A stretch of DNA of 46,919 bases from contig JADJDM010000032.1 of the NCBI GenBank assembly GCA_016702705.1, positions 1 through 46,919 of the forward strand, written 5' to 3'. This document shows positions 36,040 through 44,767 of this stretch, piece by piece. The DNA comes from Bacteroidota bacterium (GTDB lineage: Bacteria; Bacteroidota; Bacteroidia; B-17B0; Aurantibacillaceae). Position 1 is the stretch's first letter, and every line of letters starts with the position of its first letter. The position numbers and the translations under genes are program-made. The notes under the pieces were generated by a model. That model saw only the letters and a program-made list of their open reading frames with translations, was not told the origin of the DNA and ran no database searches.

Positions 36040-36077
36040 TCTACTAACAAATAGTCCTAATTTTTGGGGAGCTTACA
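36040..36077. repeat. IS right inverted repeat
   Basis: Reads GGGGAGCTTACA at the outer end on the plus strand and mirrors the left end. TCGC follows at 36078-36081, the second target-site copy. Confidence 0.8.
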
Positions 36078-36789
36078 TCGCCATTCTTGAGTATTGACAA
36101 TTTTTGACTCCGCAAATAGTACATCTCACGGAAACAAGCTTTGGTTTCTTTTCGAATTTTTTAGGAACAGAGTCCCAAGCTAACTGCCCTAAACTGTCTC
36201 TTTGTCCGTAAAACAAGGTCATTTCATTTTCATCAACTTTAGGAAATTCAACCTTAAGTTTTCTTTCTGGCTTCAGTTTAACTTTTTGTCCTTTTGATTT
36301 TATATTAATAAAATATGCCCCTCCTGAAACTAGCAGTTTTCCATTTGAAACAGTTTGAGTATTAGTTCTAAACATTTCATTTTGGTCAGTCAACTCTTTT
36401 AGTTCAACTTCAATACTGTCGCTGATTTGCTTTCCATTTTCAGTAATTAAGTCAGAAGGATTAATGTTTATTACTGTCCCTTTTTCTCCAATAACTCTAA
36501 TAATGCTGTCTGTTGAAATTGAATAAAATTGCGAAGGCTCTTCATACTTTTGAAGAAGGTCATTTAGCTTCTCGATTTCTGTTTTGAAGTCTATGTTAGT
36601 TTTTTGATTACAACTTGCCAATAACAAAGTCGCAATAGTTAAAAATGTAATTATTCTATTCATTGTCGTTGTATTTTAGAATTGCCTATAACTCCCATAT
36701 AGGAGTAATAAAAGTACGCTTATCTAGTTAATTTAGCGAGATCGGATTACCTTTTCTGTTTTTTGGAAGCGCTACATGAAAGACAAAAT

Positions 36790-38967
36790 TTATTTCTTTT
36801 TAGCAGCAGGTTTTTTTGCCCCACCTTTCTTCACCGGAGTTTTAGCAGCTTTAACGGGCACTGGTTTTGAGCCAATAATTTTAAACTCTACTCTTCTGTT
36901 TTGCTGGTTTTGTAACTCAGCACATTTTTTATCATCGCCACAATCATTTATCAATTGGGTTTCGCCCATGGCAACAACCGCAAGTATTCTGTCTTTCTTA
37001 ATCCCTTTTTTACCTAAGTAAGCAATGGCAGCATCCGCACGTTTTTGAGATAGTTTTAGATTGTATTCTCTTGAAGCTTTACTATCAGTATGCGCTGTTA
37101 CTTTAATGATGATGTTTTTATCCACCTTCATTTTAGCAATGTTTGCATCCATTGTTTTTGAAGCGTCTTTTCTAATGGCAAACTTATCACTATCAAAAAA
37201 GATAGGATCTAATTTGATTTTTAGAATATCTTTTTTTGTACTATCAATTTTTATTGTTGCTACATCTGCAGTCCCTTTAATAACAATTTTTTCTTCATCC
37301 TTTTTCATTACAGGCTCAAAAAAATCATCAATCACTTTTGGATTAAAAACAGTAATGTTTTTGGTAATGCAAAAATCTTGTCTCTCGTAAGCAGTGTCGG
37401 TAAGTAAGGCCATACTTAAACGAATGGTGTATTTCCCTTCTTTAGTAAATTTTTTCGTGAAGGAGGTAGTGTCGGTAAACACAAGCGAATCATTCAATCT
37501 CCAAAACGTCCTTACAATAGATGCGTTTTTTATTTTCGAAATACTTGCATCAAATTTAATACTGTCATTAACAAAAATACTATCTTTTGAAGTGAAGTCG
37601 ATATATAAATTATCGTTTGGTTTTTGATTTACAATAGGGTTGCATTTACCTTCAGCAGCTTTATCAAAATAAATAATTTCATAAATATCCATTTCTCCAA
37701 AACCACCGTTTCTATTAGATGATAAGAAACCAATAGTTTCATCTTCATTAATAGAGAAATAAATGTCGTCGCCACCTGAGTTAAATGGAGGTCCAATATT
37801 TTCTATATCCTTTATGTTTCCATTATCAATATTTCCTCTAAAAATATCGTATCCTCCGTAACCGTTTAATCCTTTTGAAGCAAAGTAAAATGTTTTTTCA
37901 TCTTTAGATAAAAATGGAGAATCTTCATCTTCTTTTGTGTTTATTTGTTCGCCCAAGTTTACTGGCTTTTGCCATGTACCATCAATGCCTTTAACTGATT
38001 TGTAGATATCCATTCCGCCAAATCCTCCAGGACGATTGCTACTGAAATACAAAGTTCTGCCATCTTTGCTTATAGTTGCATGTGCTTCAAATGTAGAAGG
38101 CTCATTAATTGTTTCAGGCATACGAACAGGAGCTGACCACACATCATCAACTAAATCAGAAGTATATATTCCATTTTGTTTGTACAAAAATAATTGTTGC
38201 TCATCATTAGATAAAGAAACAACAGCATCATGATCAGAAGTATTTGGTATTGCTCCTATGTAAGGATCATTTTCTGCAAATTGTTTAGCTTTTGTAAACT
38301 TCCCTTTTTGTTTGTATGAAACATACATATCTTCAAAAAACTTTGCATCTCTATCATCCGTTTTTCCACCTAAATTTTCTTTACGACGAGTAGTAAATAA
38401 TAAAACATTACCCTTTTTTGCAATAACAGGAGCGTATTCGGATGAAATAGAATTAATGTTTTCACCTAAATTTTTCACCTTGTATCGCGCAAGATTTTTA
38501 GTTTTAGGATTTTTTAAACCATACTGGCAATTTTCTATTTTTTGATTTATTTGCGAACGCAAAAGATTTCCAGCTTCCGATTTATCTACTCCTTTTAAAC
38601 ATGTTTGATAGGTTTCAATCGCGTCTTTAAATTCGCCACGATATTGTTGACATTCGGCAAGCGCTAAAAACAATTCGGTTTTGTTTTCGTTAGATGTTGA
38701 TAATTTTAGTGCTTTTTGAATGTAACGAATAGCCACTTCTTTTTCATTCATAAATTCCACTAACAATAAACCTAACTCTTCATTTGCTTTGTAATTGTTA
38801 CTATCGGTTTTTAAAATATCTAAGTAAATAAGTTTTGCTTTAAGGTAATCGCCAACATCTACATAATCTTCAGCATGTTTAAATTGTTTTGCAGTTTGTC
38901 CAGTAATGGTAAAAGAACAAATGGAAACGAAAAATATAAATGCAATTATTGTTGTTAATTTATTCAT
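36790..38967 (-). CDS. OmpA-family protein with TPR and PD40 repeats
   Basis: 725 aa exported envelope protein. The signal peptide is MNKLTTIIAFIFFVSICSFTITGQ. A TPR-like stretch follows (HAEDYVDVGDYLKAKLIYLDILKTDSNNY, residues 30-140). PD40/WD40-like beta-propeller repeats come next, with YFSSNRPGGFGGMDIYKS, YFASKGLNGYGGYDIFRG and FLSSNRNGGFGEMDIYEI. Then a PKD-like region, then the C-terminal OmpA domain binding peptidoglycan (VTAHTDSKASREYNLKLSQKRADAAIAYL, NRRVEFKI) and a Lys/Ala/Pro tail. The domain order is that of the T9SS-associated PorE-type proteins and related anchors in Bacteroidota. It is a single gene here, with no other secretion genes beside it. Confidence 0.9.
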   Translation of the reverse strand: MNKLTTIIAFIFFVSICSFTITGQTAKQFKHAEDYVDVGDYLKAKLIYLDILKTDSNNYKANEELGLLLVEFMNEKEVAIRYIQKALKLSTSNENKTELFLALAECQQYRGEFKDAIETYQTCLKGVDKSEAGNLLRSQINQKIENCQYGLKNPKTKNLARYKVKNLGENINSISSEYAPVIAKKGNVLLFTTRRKENLGGKTDDRDAKFFEDMYVSYKQKGKFTKAKQFAENDPYIGAIPNTSDHDAVVSLSNDEQQLFLYKQNGIYTSDLVDDVWSAPVRMPETINEPSTFEAHATISKDGRTLYFSSNRPGGFGGMDIYKSVKGIDGTWQKPVNLGEQINTKEDEDSPFLSKDEKTFYFASKGLNGYGGYDIFRGNIDNGNIKDIENIGPPFNSGGDDIYFSINEDETIGFLSSNRNGGFGEMDIYEIIYFDKAAEGKCNPIVNQKPNDNLYIDFTSKDSIFVNDSIKFDASISKIKNASIVRTFWRLNDSLVFTDTTSFTKKFTKEGKYTIRLSMALLTDTAYERQDFCITKNITVFNPKVIDDFFEPVMKKDEEKIVIKGTADVATIKIDSTKKDILKIKLDPIFFDSDKFAIRKDASKTMDANIAKMKVDKNIIIKVTAHTDSKASREYNLKLSQKRADAAIAYLGKKGIKKDRILAVVAMGETQLINDCGDDKKCAELQNQQNRRVEFKIIGSKPVPVKAAKTPVKKGGAKKPAAKKK

Positions 38968-39090
38968 AACGAGAAAATTATCACTATTAAAATCAACAAC
39001 AATAATATATAATTTTTTTAAATAATGGGAGAAAATGGAATAATTTGGCGGGAAAAGTTGAAATAATTAACCTAAATCGATTGTATTTCT

Positions 39091-39764
39091 TTAATTAATG
39101 CAATAACCTATGCCTTTAATTGTTTTTATTATTTCAGAACCGATTATTTTTCTGATGTTACGGATATGAATATCAATTGTACGTTGCTTGGCAACTTCAA
39201 TATTATTCCAAATGTCTTTGGCAATTTCTTCTCTGCTGTAAACCTTGTTTGGGTTAGAGAATAGCAGATTTAGTATTTCAAATTCCTTTTTTGGTAAGGA
39301 AAGTTCAACGCTATTTTTAATGATTTTATAACGTTCTCTATCAATTATAACTCCTTTTTGGGGAATTGTTTCTTCAATAATATGTTGTGTTTGCCTTCTA
39401 AGTAATGCTTTTATTCGCGCTGCAATTAATACTGGTTTAATTGGCATTGTTAAAAAATCGTCAGCTCCCGAATTAAATGATGTTATTTGAATATAATCTT
39501 CATTTTTGTCGCTATAAATAATTACAAAGGGCTGTATGATTTCTTTTTTATTTCTTACTTCTTGGCAAATTACAATGGCATCTGAATCTCCCAAATCAAG
39601 ATTCATTAATAATACATTTACCTTGTATTTGCTTAAAAATTCAAATACTTCTTTTTTTTGTGTTGCAGTAATTACATTAAATCCCAATTCTGTTAACGAA
39701 TCTTTAAGTAACATCAATGTGTAACATCGGCGTCACAAATAAGTATGGTTGCATTAGAACTCAT
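39091..39764 (-). CDS. OmpR-type response regulator with a degenerate receiver, one frameshift
   Basis: 224 aa after restoring one base near 39716, which joins MSSNATILICDADVTH to LMLLKDSLTELGFNVITAT. The C-terminal winged helix is well preserved (VELSLPKKEFEILNLLFSNP, VYSREEIAKDIW, RTIDIHIRNIRKIIG, IKTIKGIGYCIN). In the receiver, the expected phospho-Asp of the LLxDxxLPD motif aligns with Asn55 (VLLMNLDLGD), and the conserved Lys of the DYLTKPF motif is Met (DFLTMPIKP). It should therefore not work by ordinary Asp phosphorylation, although Asp57 is close. No sensor kinase is adjacent. It is downstream of the T9SS cargo gene but separated by a terminator. Confidence 0.85.
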
Positions 39765-39785
39765 TAAGAGGAGATATAAGTAGAT

Positions 39786-39815
39786 AAAAAATCCCCCCGA
39801 GTACTCGGGGGATTT
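39786..39815 (-). terminator. Terminator after the T9SS cargo gene
   Basis: CCCCCCGAGTACTCGGGGGG-type palindrome flanked by ATTT/AAAT, with a T6 tract on the minus strand. It lies 11 bases after the cargo-protein stop. It has the same CCCCGAGTxCTCGGGG core as the terminator at 13513. Confidence 0.88.
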
Positions 39816-39826
39816 AATAGTTAAAA

Positions 39827-41482
39827 TTATTTAGATATAACTAATTTTTGTGTTTTAACGAAGTTACCAGAAGATACTGATACAAAGTATAAACCATTTG
39901 TTAAGTTAGTTGTAGAAACTTTTACTGAGTTTAAACCAGCATTCATTTCTGAATTCTCAACAACTGTAGAAACTAATTTACCAGTGATATCGAAGATAGA
40001 AACAGTAACCACTTCATTGTTGTTTAATTGTACGTCAACAGTTAGAGCATCAGCAGCAGGATTTGGATATAAACTTACATTTCCAATAGCTGTAAATGTT
40101 TTGTTTTCTTTTAAACCAACAACTGAAGAACAACCTGCTAATCCAATAAATCCATCAGTAAAATCAGCACCTGTTGCAGCAGGTGATGCTCCTACAAGTC
40201 TGTAATCACCAGCAGTAAAGTCATAAGGACTAACCATTAAAGTACTAGCATTGTTAGCTGTTGTTGTATTGTTGTTATTAGTAAACCAAGTAGGAATAGT
40301 ACCTGGCATAGTAGCATCCAAATTTGTTCCCATACCTGAGAATAAGTTGTTCTCGAAACGTAACGAATCAGTTAACGCATTGTTTTGCGCCGCCGAACCA
40401 TCTAAATGTAAACCAGTAGGGAAATCAGTGAAGATTGAATTGAATACAGAAGTATAACAGTTTCTTCTTAAACGTAAAGCACGACGGAATTTAGCATCGA
40501 TAGAGTTAGAAGTACTTCCTCTGTATGGACCAACAACAGTAATGTTAGAGAATACAGGAGCCGTGTGAGGCCAAGCTTCAGTACCAGAAGCATCGTTATC
40601 AGATTCAAAACCTTCAGATGTAGAAGAAGAAGATTGATCAGCAATGTTTGGATCACGAACAACTAAACCAAATTGGATGTTACCACGGAAACCAAAATCA
40701 GTATCAAAATCATCATCTAACCCACGGAAAGCAATAAGGTATTTAGCATTCACAGTTCCACCAAACCACTCGAAAGAGTCATCATTAGTGAAAGAACATT
40801 GTATATGGTCGATTTTAGTTTTAGAACCAACAGAACCCAAAGTTAACCCATTGATTTCTTTATCAGTTTGGAAAGGAATACCACCAAACTCAATACGAAC
40901 ATAAGAGAATATACCTGAAGAATCTGAATCATCATTACCACCGAATTGTCCTTTTACAGGATCTAAACCACCTTCTATAATAGCAACACCACCCGCTTGG
41001 TTGTTTTTAGCATTACCTAAAATGATAACACCACCCCAATCACCTAAGTTACGAGAACCTGCAGCTTGATTAGAAGTAAACACGATAGGATTAGTTTGAG
41101 TTCCTTGTGCATTAATTTTAGAACCACGAGAAATAATTAAAGCGCCACCAGTAGCTTGGTCGCCACGAATGATAACACCAGGCTCAATAGTTAAAGTAGC
41201 ACCATTAGTAACATAAACTTTGTTTTGTAATAATACAACAGAACCTGTAGCCCAAGTAGTGTTAGCAGTAATATCTGCACTAACAGTAACATTAGTTCCA
41301 GCATAAGAGGCGTTTTGAGGATCCCAATTAGCCCAACCAGCAGCCCAGTTGTTTGATGTTGTACCCGACATACCATCTGTTACAGGAAAAGCTCCTTTGT
41401 ATGCAGTTGGAGTCCAAAAACCTTGTGCACTTAGCGAACCAGCCGCTAGTAAGGTTAATACTGATAAGTAAATTTTTTTCAT
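39827..41482 (-). CDS. Secreted beta-helix-like protein with T9SS type A sorting domain
   Basis: 551 aa from the ATG at 41482 (MKKIYLSVLTLLAAGSLSAQ signal peptide); an upstream in-frame ATG would add 11 basic residues before it. The body has repeated beta segments typical of right-handed beta-helix surface proteins (VYVTNGATLTIEPGVIIRGD, LIISRGSKINAQGTQTNPIVFTS, WGGVIILGNAKNN). The last 80 residues are a type A sorting domain (SLYPNPAADALTVDVQL, VSIFDITGKLVSTV, LTNGLYFVSVSSG, TQKLVISK), so it is exported by T9SS and cleaved or anchored at the surface. A TonB receptor gene lies directly upstream on the same strand, suggesting that they act together on an extracellular ligand. Confidence 0.9.
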   Translation of the reverse strand: MKKIYLSVLTLLAAGSLSAQGFWTPTAYKGAFPVTDGMSGTTSNNWAAGWANWDPQNASYAGTNVTVSADITANTTWATGSVVLLQNKVYVTNGATLTIEPGVIIRGDQATGGALIISRGSKINAQGTQTNPIVFTSNQAAGSRNLGDWGGVIILGNAKNNQAGGVAIIEGGLDPVKGQFGGNDDSDSSGIFSYVRIEFGGIPFQTDKEINGLTLGSVGSKTKIDHIQCSFTNDDSFEWFGGTVNAKYLIAFRGLDDDFDTDFGFRGNIQFGLVVRDPNIADQSSSSTSEGFESDNDASGTEAWPHTAPVFSNITVVGPYRGSTSNSIDAKFRRALRLRRNCYTSVFNSIFTDFPTGLHLDGSAAQNNALTDSLRFENNLFSGMGTNLDATMPGTIPTWFTNNNNTTTANNASTLMVSPYDFTAGDYRLVGASPAATGADFTDGFIGLAGCSSVVGLKENKTFTAIGNVSLYPNPAADALTVDVQLNNNEVVTVSIFDITGKLVSTVVENSEMNAGLNSVKVSTTNLTNGLYFVSVSSGNFVKTQKLVISK

Positions 41483-41664
41483 TTTTTGTTTTAAGTTTTT
41501 TTGTTTTAAGAACACTGCGAAAGTATTAGCTTGGTGTTGCTATAGCGTGTTGTAATATTTACGATAAGCTTATTTAATTGTTAAGCTAACATTAACAGAA
41601 ATTAATTTCTAGTGTGTAAAATGTGTAAATGCCTGTAAACAAAAGGTTACTACAAATTATAAAT

Positions 41665-41696
41665 AAAAAAAAGAGCCCATTGATTTAATGGACCCT
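41665..41696 (-). terminator. Terminator after the TonB receptor gene
   Basis: On the minus strand, AAAGGGTCCATT pairs with AATGGGCTCTTT (one or two mismatches), followed by T8. It separates the receptor from the T9SS cargo gene, so the two are probably not a single strong transcript. Confidence 0.8.
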
Positions 41697-41719
41697 TTCG
41701 CAAATTAAAAAAGCTAAGT

Positions 41720-44617
41720 TTAAAATTTGTATGAAACGTTTAAACTAATGGTTGGACCAAAGTTTGTTTCCGTCATTATATTGTCGGTGTATTTATCAAA
41801 TTTTTTATTCAAATTTAAATCTTGATAGAAATATAATTTCTGAGCTAACATATCTCTAAGGTTTAATTTTACTTCTAGTTTTTTCTTTTTCAAAAACGCT
41901 TTTGATAATTGAAAATCCATTACTGTTCTTCCTTGTTCCCAAATATCTGGTTCTTGCGTGTTTCCAACAATGGCAATTCTTCTTCCAATTCGGTTAACTG
42001 CTATACTTAATCCCCAACCTTTATCTGTATCCATGTATTGTACTCCGCCATTAACAATATATGGCGATTGCCCTTGTAGTGGTCTGTTTGGGTCAATTGC
42101 ACCTTTTACTTCGCTCACATCTACTTTCGAACGAATGAACGCATAATTAGTAAATAGTGTTACATTATTTAAAAATTTACTTGAGTCTTTCTTTAATAAC
42201 ACACCTAATATCATACGAGCTTCAACTTCGAAACCATAGTTTTGAGCGAATCCAACATTTTGATATGTTAAAGCTCTGTTTTCATCCGCACGGTTAATTT
42301 GCTCAATTGCATTTTTAAATGTTTTGTAAAAACCAGAAACAGAAAGTACTTGTCCTCTTCCAGGATAAAATTCATAACGTAAATCATAATTATTAATTAG
42401 GGCACGTTGTAAATGTTGGTTACCTCTAATCGAAAAATTAGTTACGAAATCATAAAAACCAAAAGGAGCAAGTTCTCTAAATTCAGGTCGAGAAAGTGTA
42501 TTGTAGTAACTAACACGAATATTTTGTTTTTCTGTTAATGAAAAAATAAGATTAGCTGATGGTAAAATATCAGTGTAGTTTGTGTCAACAACCACAGGAG
42601 TTCCATCATCTTCAAACGAACCAAGGTTTTGTGCAAAGTTTTCTATTCTCGCTCCCCAAACCATACGGAACCATGATTTGTAACGGTGGTCTAACATTAT
42701 AAATCCAGATGTTAATTGCGATGACGCATCATACGAATCGTTTGGTTTCGAAGCTTCTTCTAATTTAAAACCACCTTTACCATTTGCAAGTAAGCCTAAA
42801 TTTTGTGGAGCAAAAATTTGATCTTCAGGTAAAGTAAGTAATGTTTTATCAAACACTAATTTTCCTGGAATACTATAGCGAGTAAAACCTAAAAAGCGCG
42901 CATCAAAATCTCTAACTCTTCTTTGATAACCTCCACCAACTTTTAACTCATTCGATATTTTTTTCTTTTTAAAATCAAACGGAATGGCAACGTCAGTGTT
43001 AAAGTTATACATGTTCTCAATGTTTTGAGAATAAAAGAAATTACCTCCTGTTGAAGGAGACGTGCCTGTAATGTTGATAGCAGCTTCGTAAACAGGCTCA
43101 GGTTCGTAAATATCAGTTGGGTCATATTTTTGAGATGCCTTTGTATAAGTCATCTTTCTTAAGTTCGGTATGTTTCTATTTATATTACTATAACCTGCTA
43201 ACCAATTTAATTTTATTGTTTTGCCCAATAAATGTTTTCCAATTAATTGACTTGTGTATAATTTATTTTCGGTAAACCATCTAACGCTTGATTTTTCAAG
43301 TATTTTAATAGTGTTGTAATATTCCCTTGTTCCTTCTCTTAATGTAACCCTGTCTTCAGAGTTAATGCTATAAATATTTTTAAAACTTAAACTATGCTTG
43401 TCGTTTATTTTGTAAGTGAAATTTCCAAGCATTCCTAATAGCGTATTAGTTACATAGTTATTATCACTATACTCAAAGTCCTGGGTGTATTTTCCGGTTG
43501 TTGGCTCAATATCATTTAAGAATTCTCTTCTAATAGATGTGTTAAATGATTTGTTATTGTTATATGTTATAGCACACATTAAACCAAAGCTTCTTGGTTT
43601 TTCTTTTGATTTAAATGATTGTGCAATGGCATATTGAAAACTGGAGTTTGGAGCAAATTTCCCTTTTTCAAGCGTCCACTCATTTGGCATTAATTTGGCT
43701 AAATCTGCTTTTTGTTGTGGCTTAGTGTAATTGTTTTTAAAATCAAATGTTCCAGGTAAGTTTGTTGGCATTGATCTTTTACCATCATCATAACCTAACC
43801 AATCTGTTCCAGAGCCAGCATAAGTATATTTTTCTTTTGAAGTTGTAATAGTATTATAACCACCACCTAAAGTTATGGATTGAAAATTTTCATCAGGAAT
43901 ACTTTTTGTGTTTATTTGAATTACTCCACCTGCAAAATCAGCTGGTAACTCTGGAGTAGCTGTTTTTAAAATAACTAAATTATCAAGAAGGTTAGAAGGA
44001 AAAATATCAAATGAAAATGCTTTTCTATCACTTTCCGAACTTGGTAATGGTGCACCATTAATATAAGCTGCATTATATCTGTCGTTTAAACCTCTAATAA
44101 TGGCGAATTTATTATCCTGAATACTTGCCCCGCTTACACGTTTTAAAACATCACTTGTATTTCTATCTGGTGTTTTTTTAATTGTTTCAGCAGAAACCCC
44201 ATCGCTTACTGATGCATTATTTTTTTGCATTACAAATAGTGTATTTACATTTTCTTTGTTTAGTGTAGCGGTAATAGTAACCTCTCCAAGCGTATCTCCT
44301 TGAGGTTCTTCCATCGAGAAATTTACGGTTACTGTTTCACCAGCAACAACATCAATATCTTTAATAAGTTTATTTGCATATGAAACATACTTGCAGATAA
44401 CATTATATTTACCTGGCTTAACAGCAGTGATAATATAATTTCCATCAAAATCTGAAGAAGCTCCTTGAACTGTACCTTCGATTAATACACTTGCACCAGG
44501 AAGCGTCTCTCCTGTTTTCTTATCAATGATTTTCCCGCTTATTTTCCCTGTTTGAGACAGTAAAGCAGTAGTGCTTATTAGTTGAATTATGGTAATAAAG
44601 AACAGAAACTTTTTCAT
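41720..44617 (-). CDS. TonB-dependent receptor with carboxypeptidase-like N-terminal domain
   Basis: 965 aa from the ATG at 44617 (MKKFLFFITIIQLISTTALLSQ signal peptide); an upstream ATG would add eight residues. Residues 25-110 form a CarboxypepD_reg-like domain (GKISGKIIDKKTGETLPGAS, SSDFDGNYIITAVKPGKYNV). The plug follows (IKKTPDRNTSDVLKRVSGAS, FAIIRGLNDRYNAAYINGAP, ELPADFAGGVIQINTK). The remainder is a 22-stranded-type barrel with NIRVSYYNTLSRPEFRELAPF and a terminal aromatic, SLNVSYKF. There is no SusD partner, so it is unlikely to be a classical glycan Sus receptor. Ligand unknown; the neighbouring T9SS protein may capture it. Confidence 0.92.
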   Translation of the reverse strand: MKKFLFFITIIQLISTTALLSQTGKISGKIIDKKTGETLPGASVLIEGTVQGASSDFDGNYIITAVKPGKYNVICKYVSYANKLIKDIDVVAGETVTVNFSMEEPQGDTLGEVTITATLNKENVNTLFVMQKNNASVSDGVSAETIKKTPDRNTSDVLKRVSGASIQDNKFAIIRGLNDRYNAAYINGAPLPSSESDRKAFSFDIFPSNLLDNLVILKTATPELPADFAGGVIQINTKSIPDENFQSITLGGGYNTITTSKEKYTYAGSGTDWLGYDDGKRSMPTNLPGTFDFKNNYTKPQQKADLAKLMPNEWTLEKGKFAPNSSFQYAIAQSFKSKEKPRSFGLMCAITYNNNKSFNTSIRREFLNDIEPTTGKYTQDFEYSDNNYVTNTLLGMLGNFTYKINDKHSLSFKNIYSINSEDRVTLREGTREYYNTIKILEKSSVRWFTENKLYTSQLIGKHLLGKTIKLNWLAGYSNINRNIPNLRKMTYTKASQKYDPTDIYEPEPVYEAAINITGTSPSTGGNFFYSQNIENMYNFNTDVAIPFDFKKKKISNELKVGGGYQRRVRDFDARFLGFTRYSIPGKLVFDKTLLTLPEDQIFAPQNLGLLANGKGGFKLEEASKPNDSYDASSQLTSGFIMLDHRYKSWFRMVWGARIENFAQNLGSFEDDGTPVVVDTNYTDILPSANLIFSLTEKQNIRVSYYNTLSRPEFRELAPFGFYDFVTNFSIRGNQHLQRALINNYDLRYEFYPGRGQVLSVSGFYKTFKNAIEQINRADENRALTYQNVGFAQNYGFEVEARMILGVLLKKDSSKFLNNVTLFTNYAFIRSKVDVSEVKGAIDPNRPLQGQSPYIVNGGVQYMDTDKGWGLSIAVNRIGRRIAIVGNTQEPDIWEQGRTVMDFQLSKAFLKKKKLEVKLNLRDMLAQKLYFYQDLNLNKKFDKYTDNIMTETNFGPTISLNVSYKF

Positions 44618-44734
44618 TAAATTTTTTCTGCAAAGTTCCATTATAAGCGTAAAGCAAGTGCTAAGCCAATGTTACAAGAATATTAAATTGTTAAATGAAT
44701 CCTTAACAATTGCTTAATATTAAAAATGATGGTA

Positions 44735-44763
44735 AATAAAAAAGGCTACCGAAGTAGCCTTTT
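44735..44763 (-). terminator. Terminator with a UUCG loop after the beta-solenoid gene
   Basis: On the minus strand, AAAAGGCTAC-TTCG-GTAGCCTTTTTT. This is a C(UUCG)G-capped stem, an extra-stable tetraloop, ending in T6. Confidence 0.92.
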
Positions 44764-44767
44764 AAAA

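Larger units (their letters stand above)
34840..36077 (-). mobile_element. IS3-family insertion sequence, 1238 bp, complete ends
   Basis: Imperfect terminal inverted repeats of about 37 bp begin TGTAAGCTCCCC at 34840 and, on the opposite strand, at 36077; both continue into GGACTAT and end near AGTAGA. TCGC is duplicated on either side. Inside is one transposase region (36010 to 34892) with the IS3 orfA/orfB arrangement. The DDE domain looks like the IS51/IS407 group (DFMHDALMNGRKFKTFNVIDDFNRE). The element sits inside a lipoprotein gene and reads in the same direction as that gene. Confidence 0.93.
34435..36663 (-). pseudogene. Lipoprotein gene interrupted by the IS3-family element
   Basis: The 5' part (36663 to 36078) encodes MNRIITFLTIATLLLASCNQ, with a lipobox Cys at about residue 17, and continues to VRCTICGVKNCQYSRMA. 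The 3' part (34835 to 34435) encodes TPEEAELADKLYAEIELSNL through IINN-type residues. Removing the IS (34840-36077) and one 4-bp target copy joins them in frame without any other edit: ...YSRMA-TPEEAELADK..., 329 codons including the stop. The gene was therefore intact when the IS landed. The product would be a 328-aa lipoprotein of unknown function with beta-rich segments (IEVELKELTDQNEMFRTNTQ) and a Cys-x2-Cys pair. As interrupted, the first half would end five residues after the junction. Confidence 0.85.

Noticed and set aside
37061..37390. 109-codon forward frame within the OmpA gene
   Set aside because: Antisense of the OmpA domain, whose minus-strand motifs are unambiguous.
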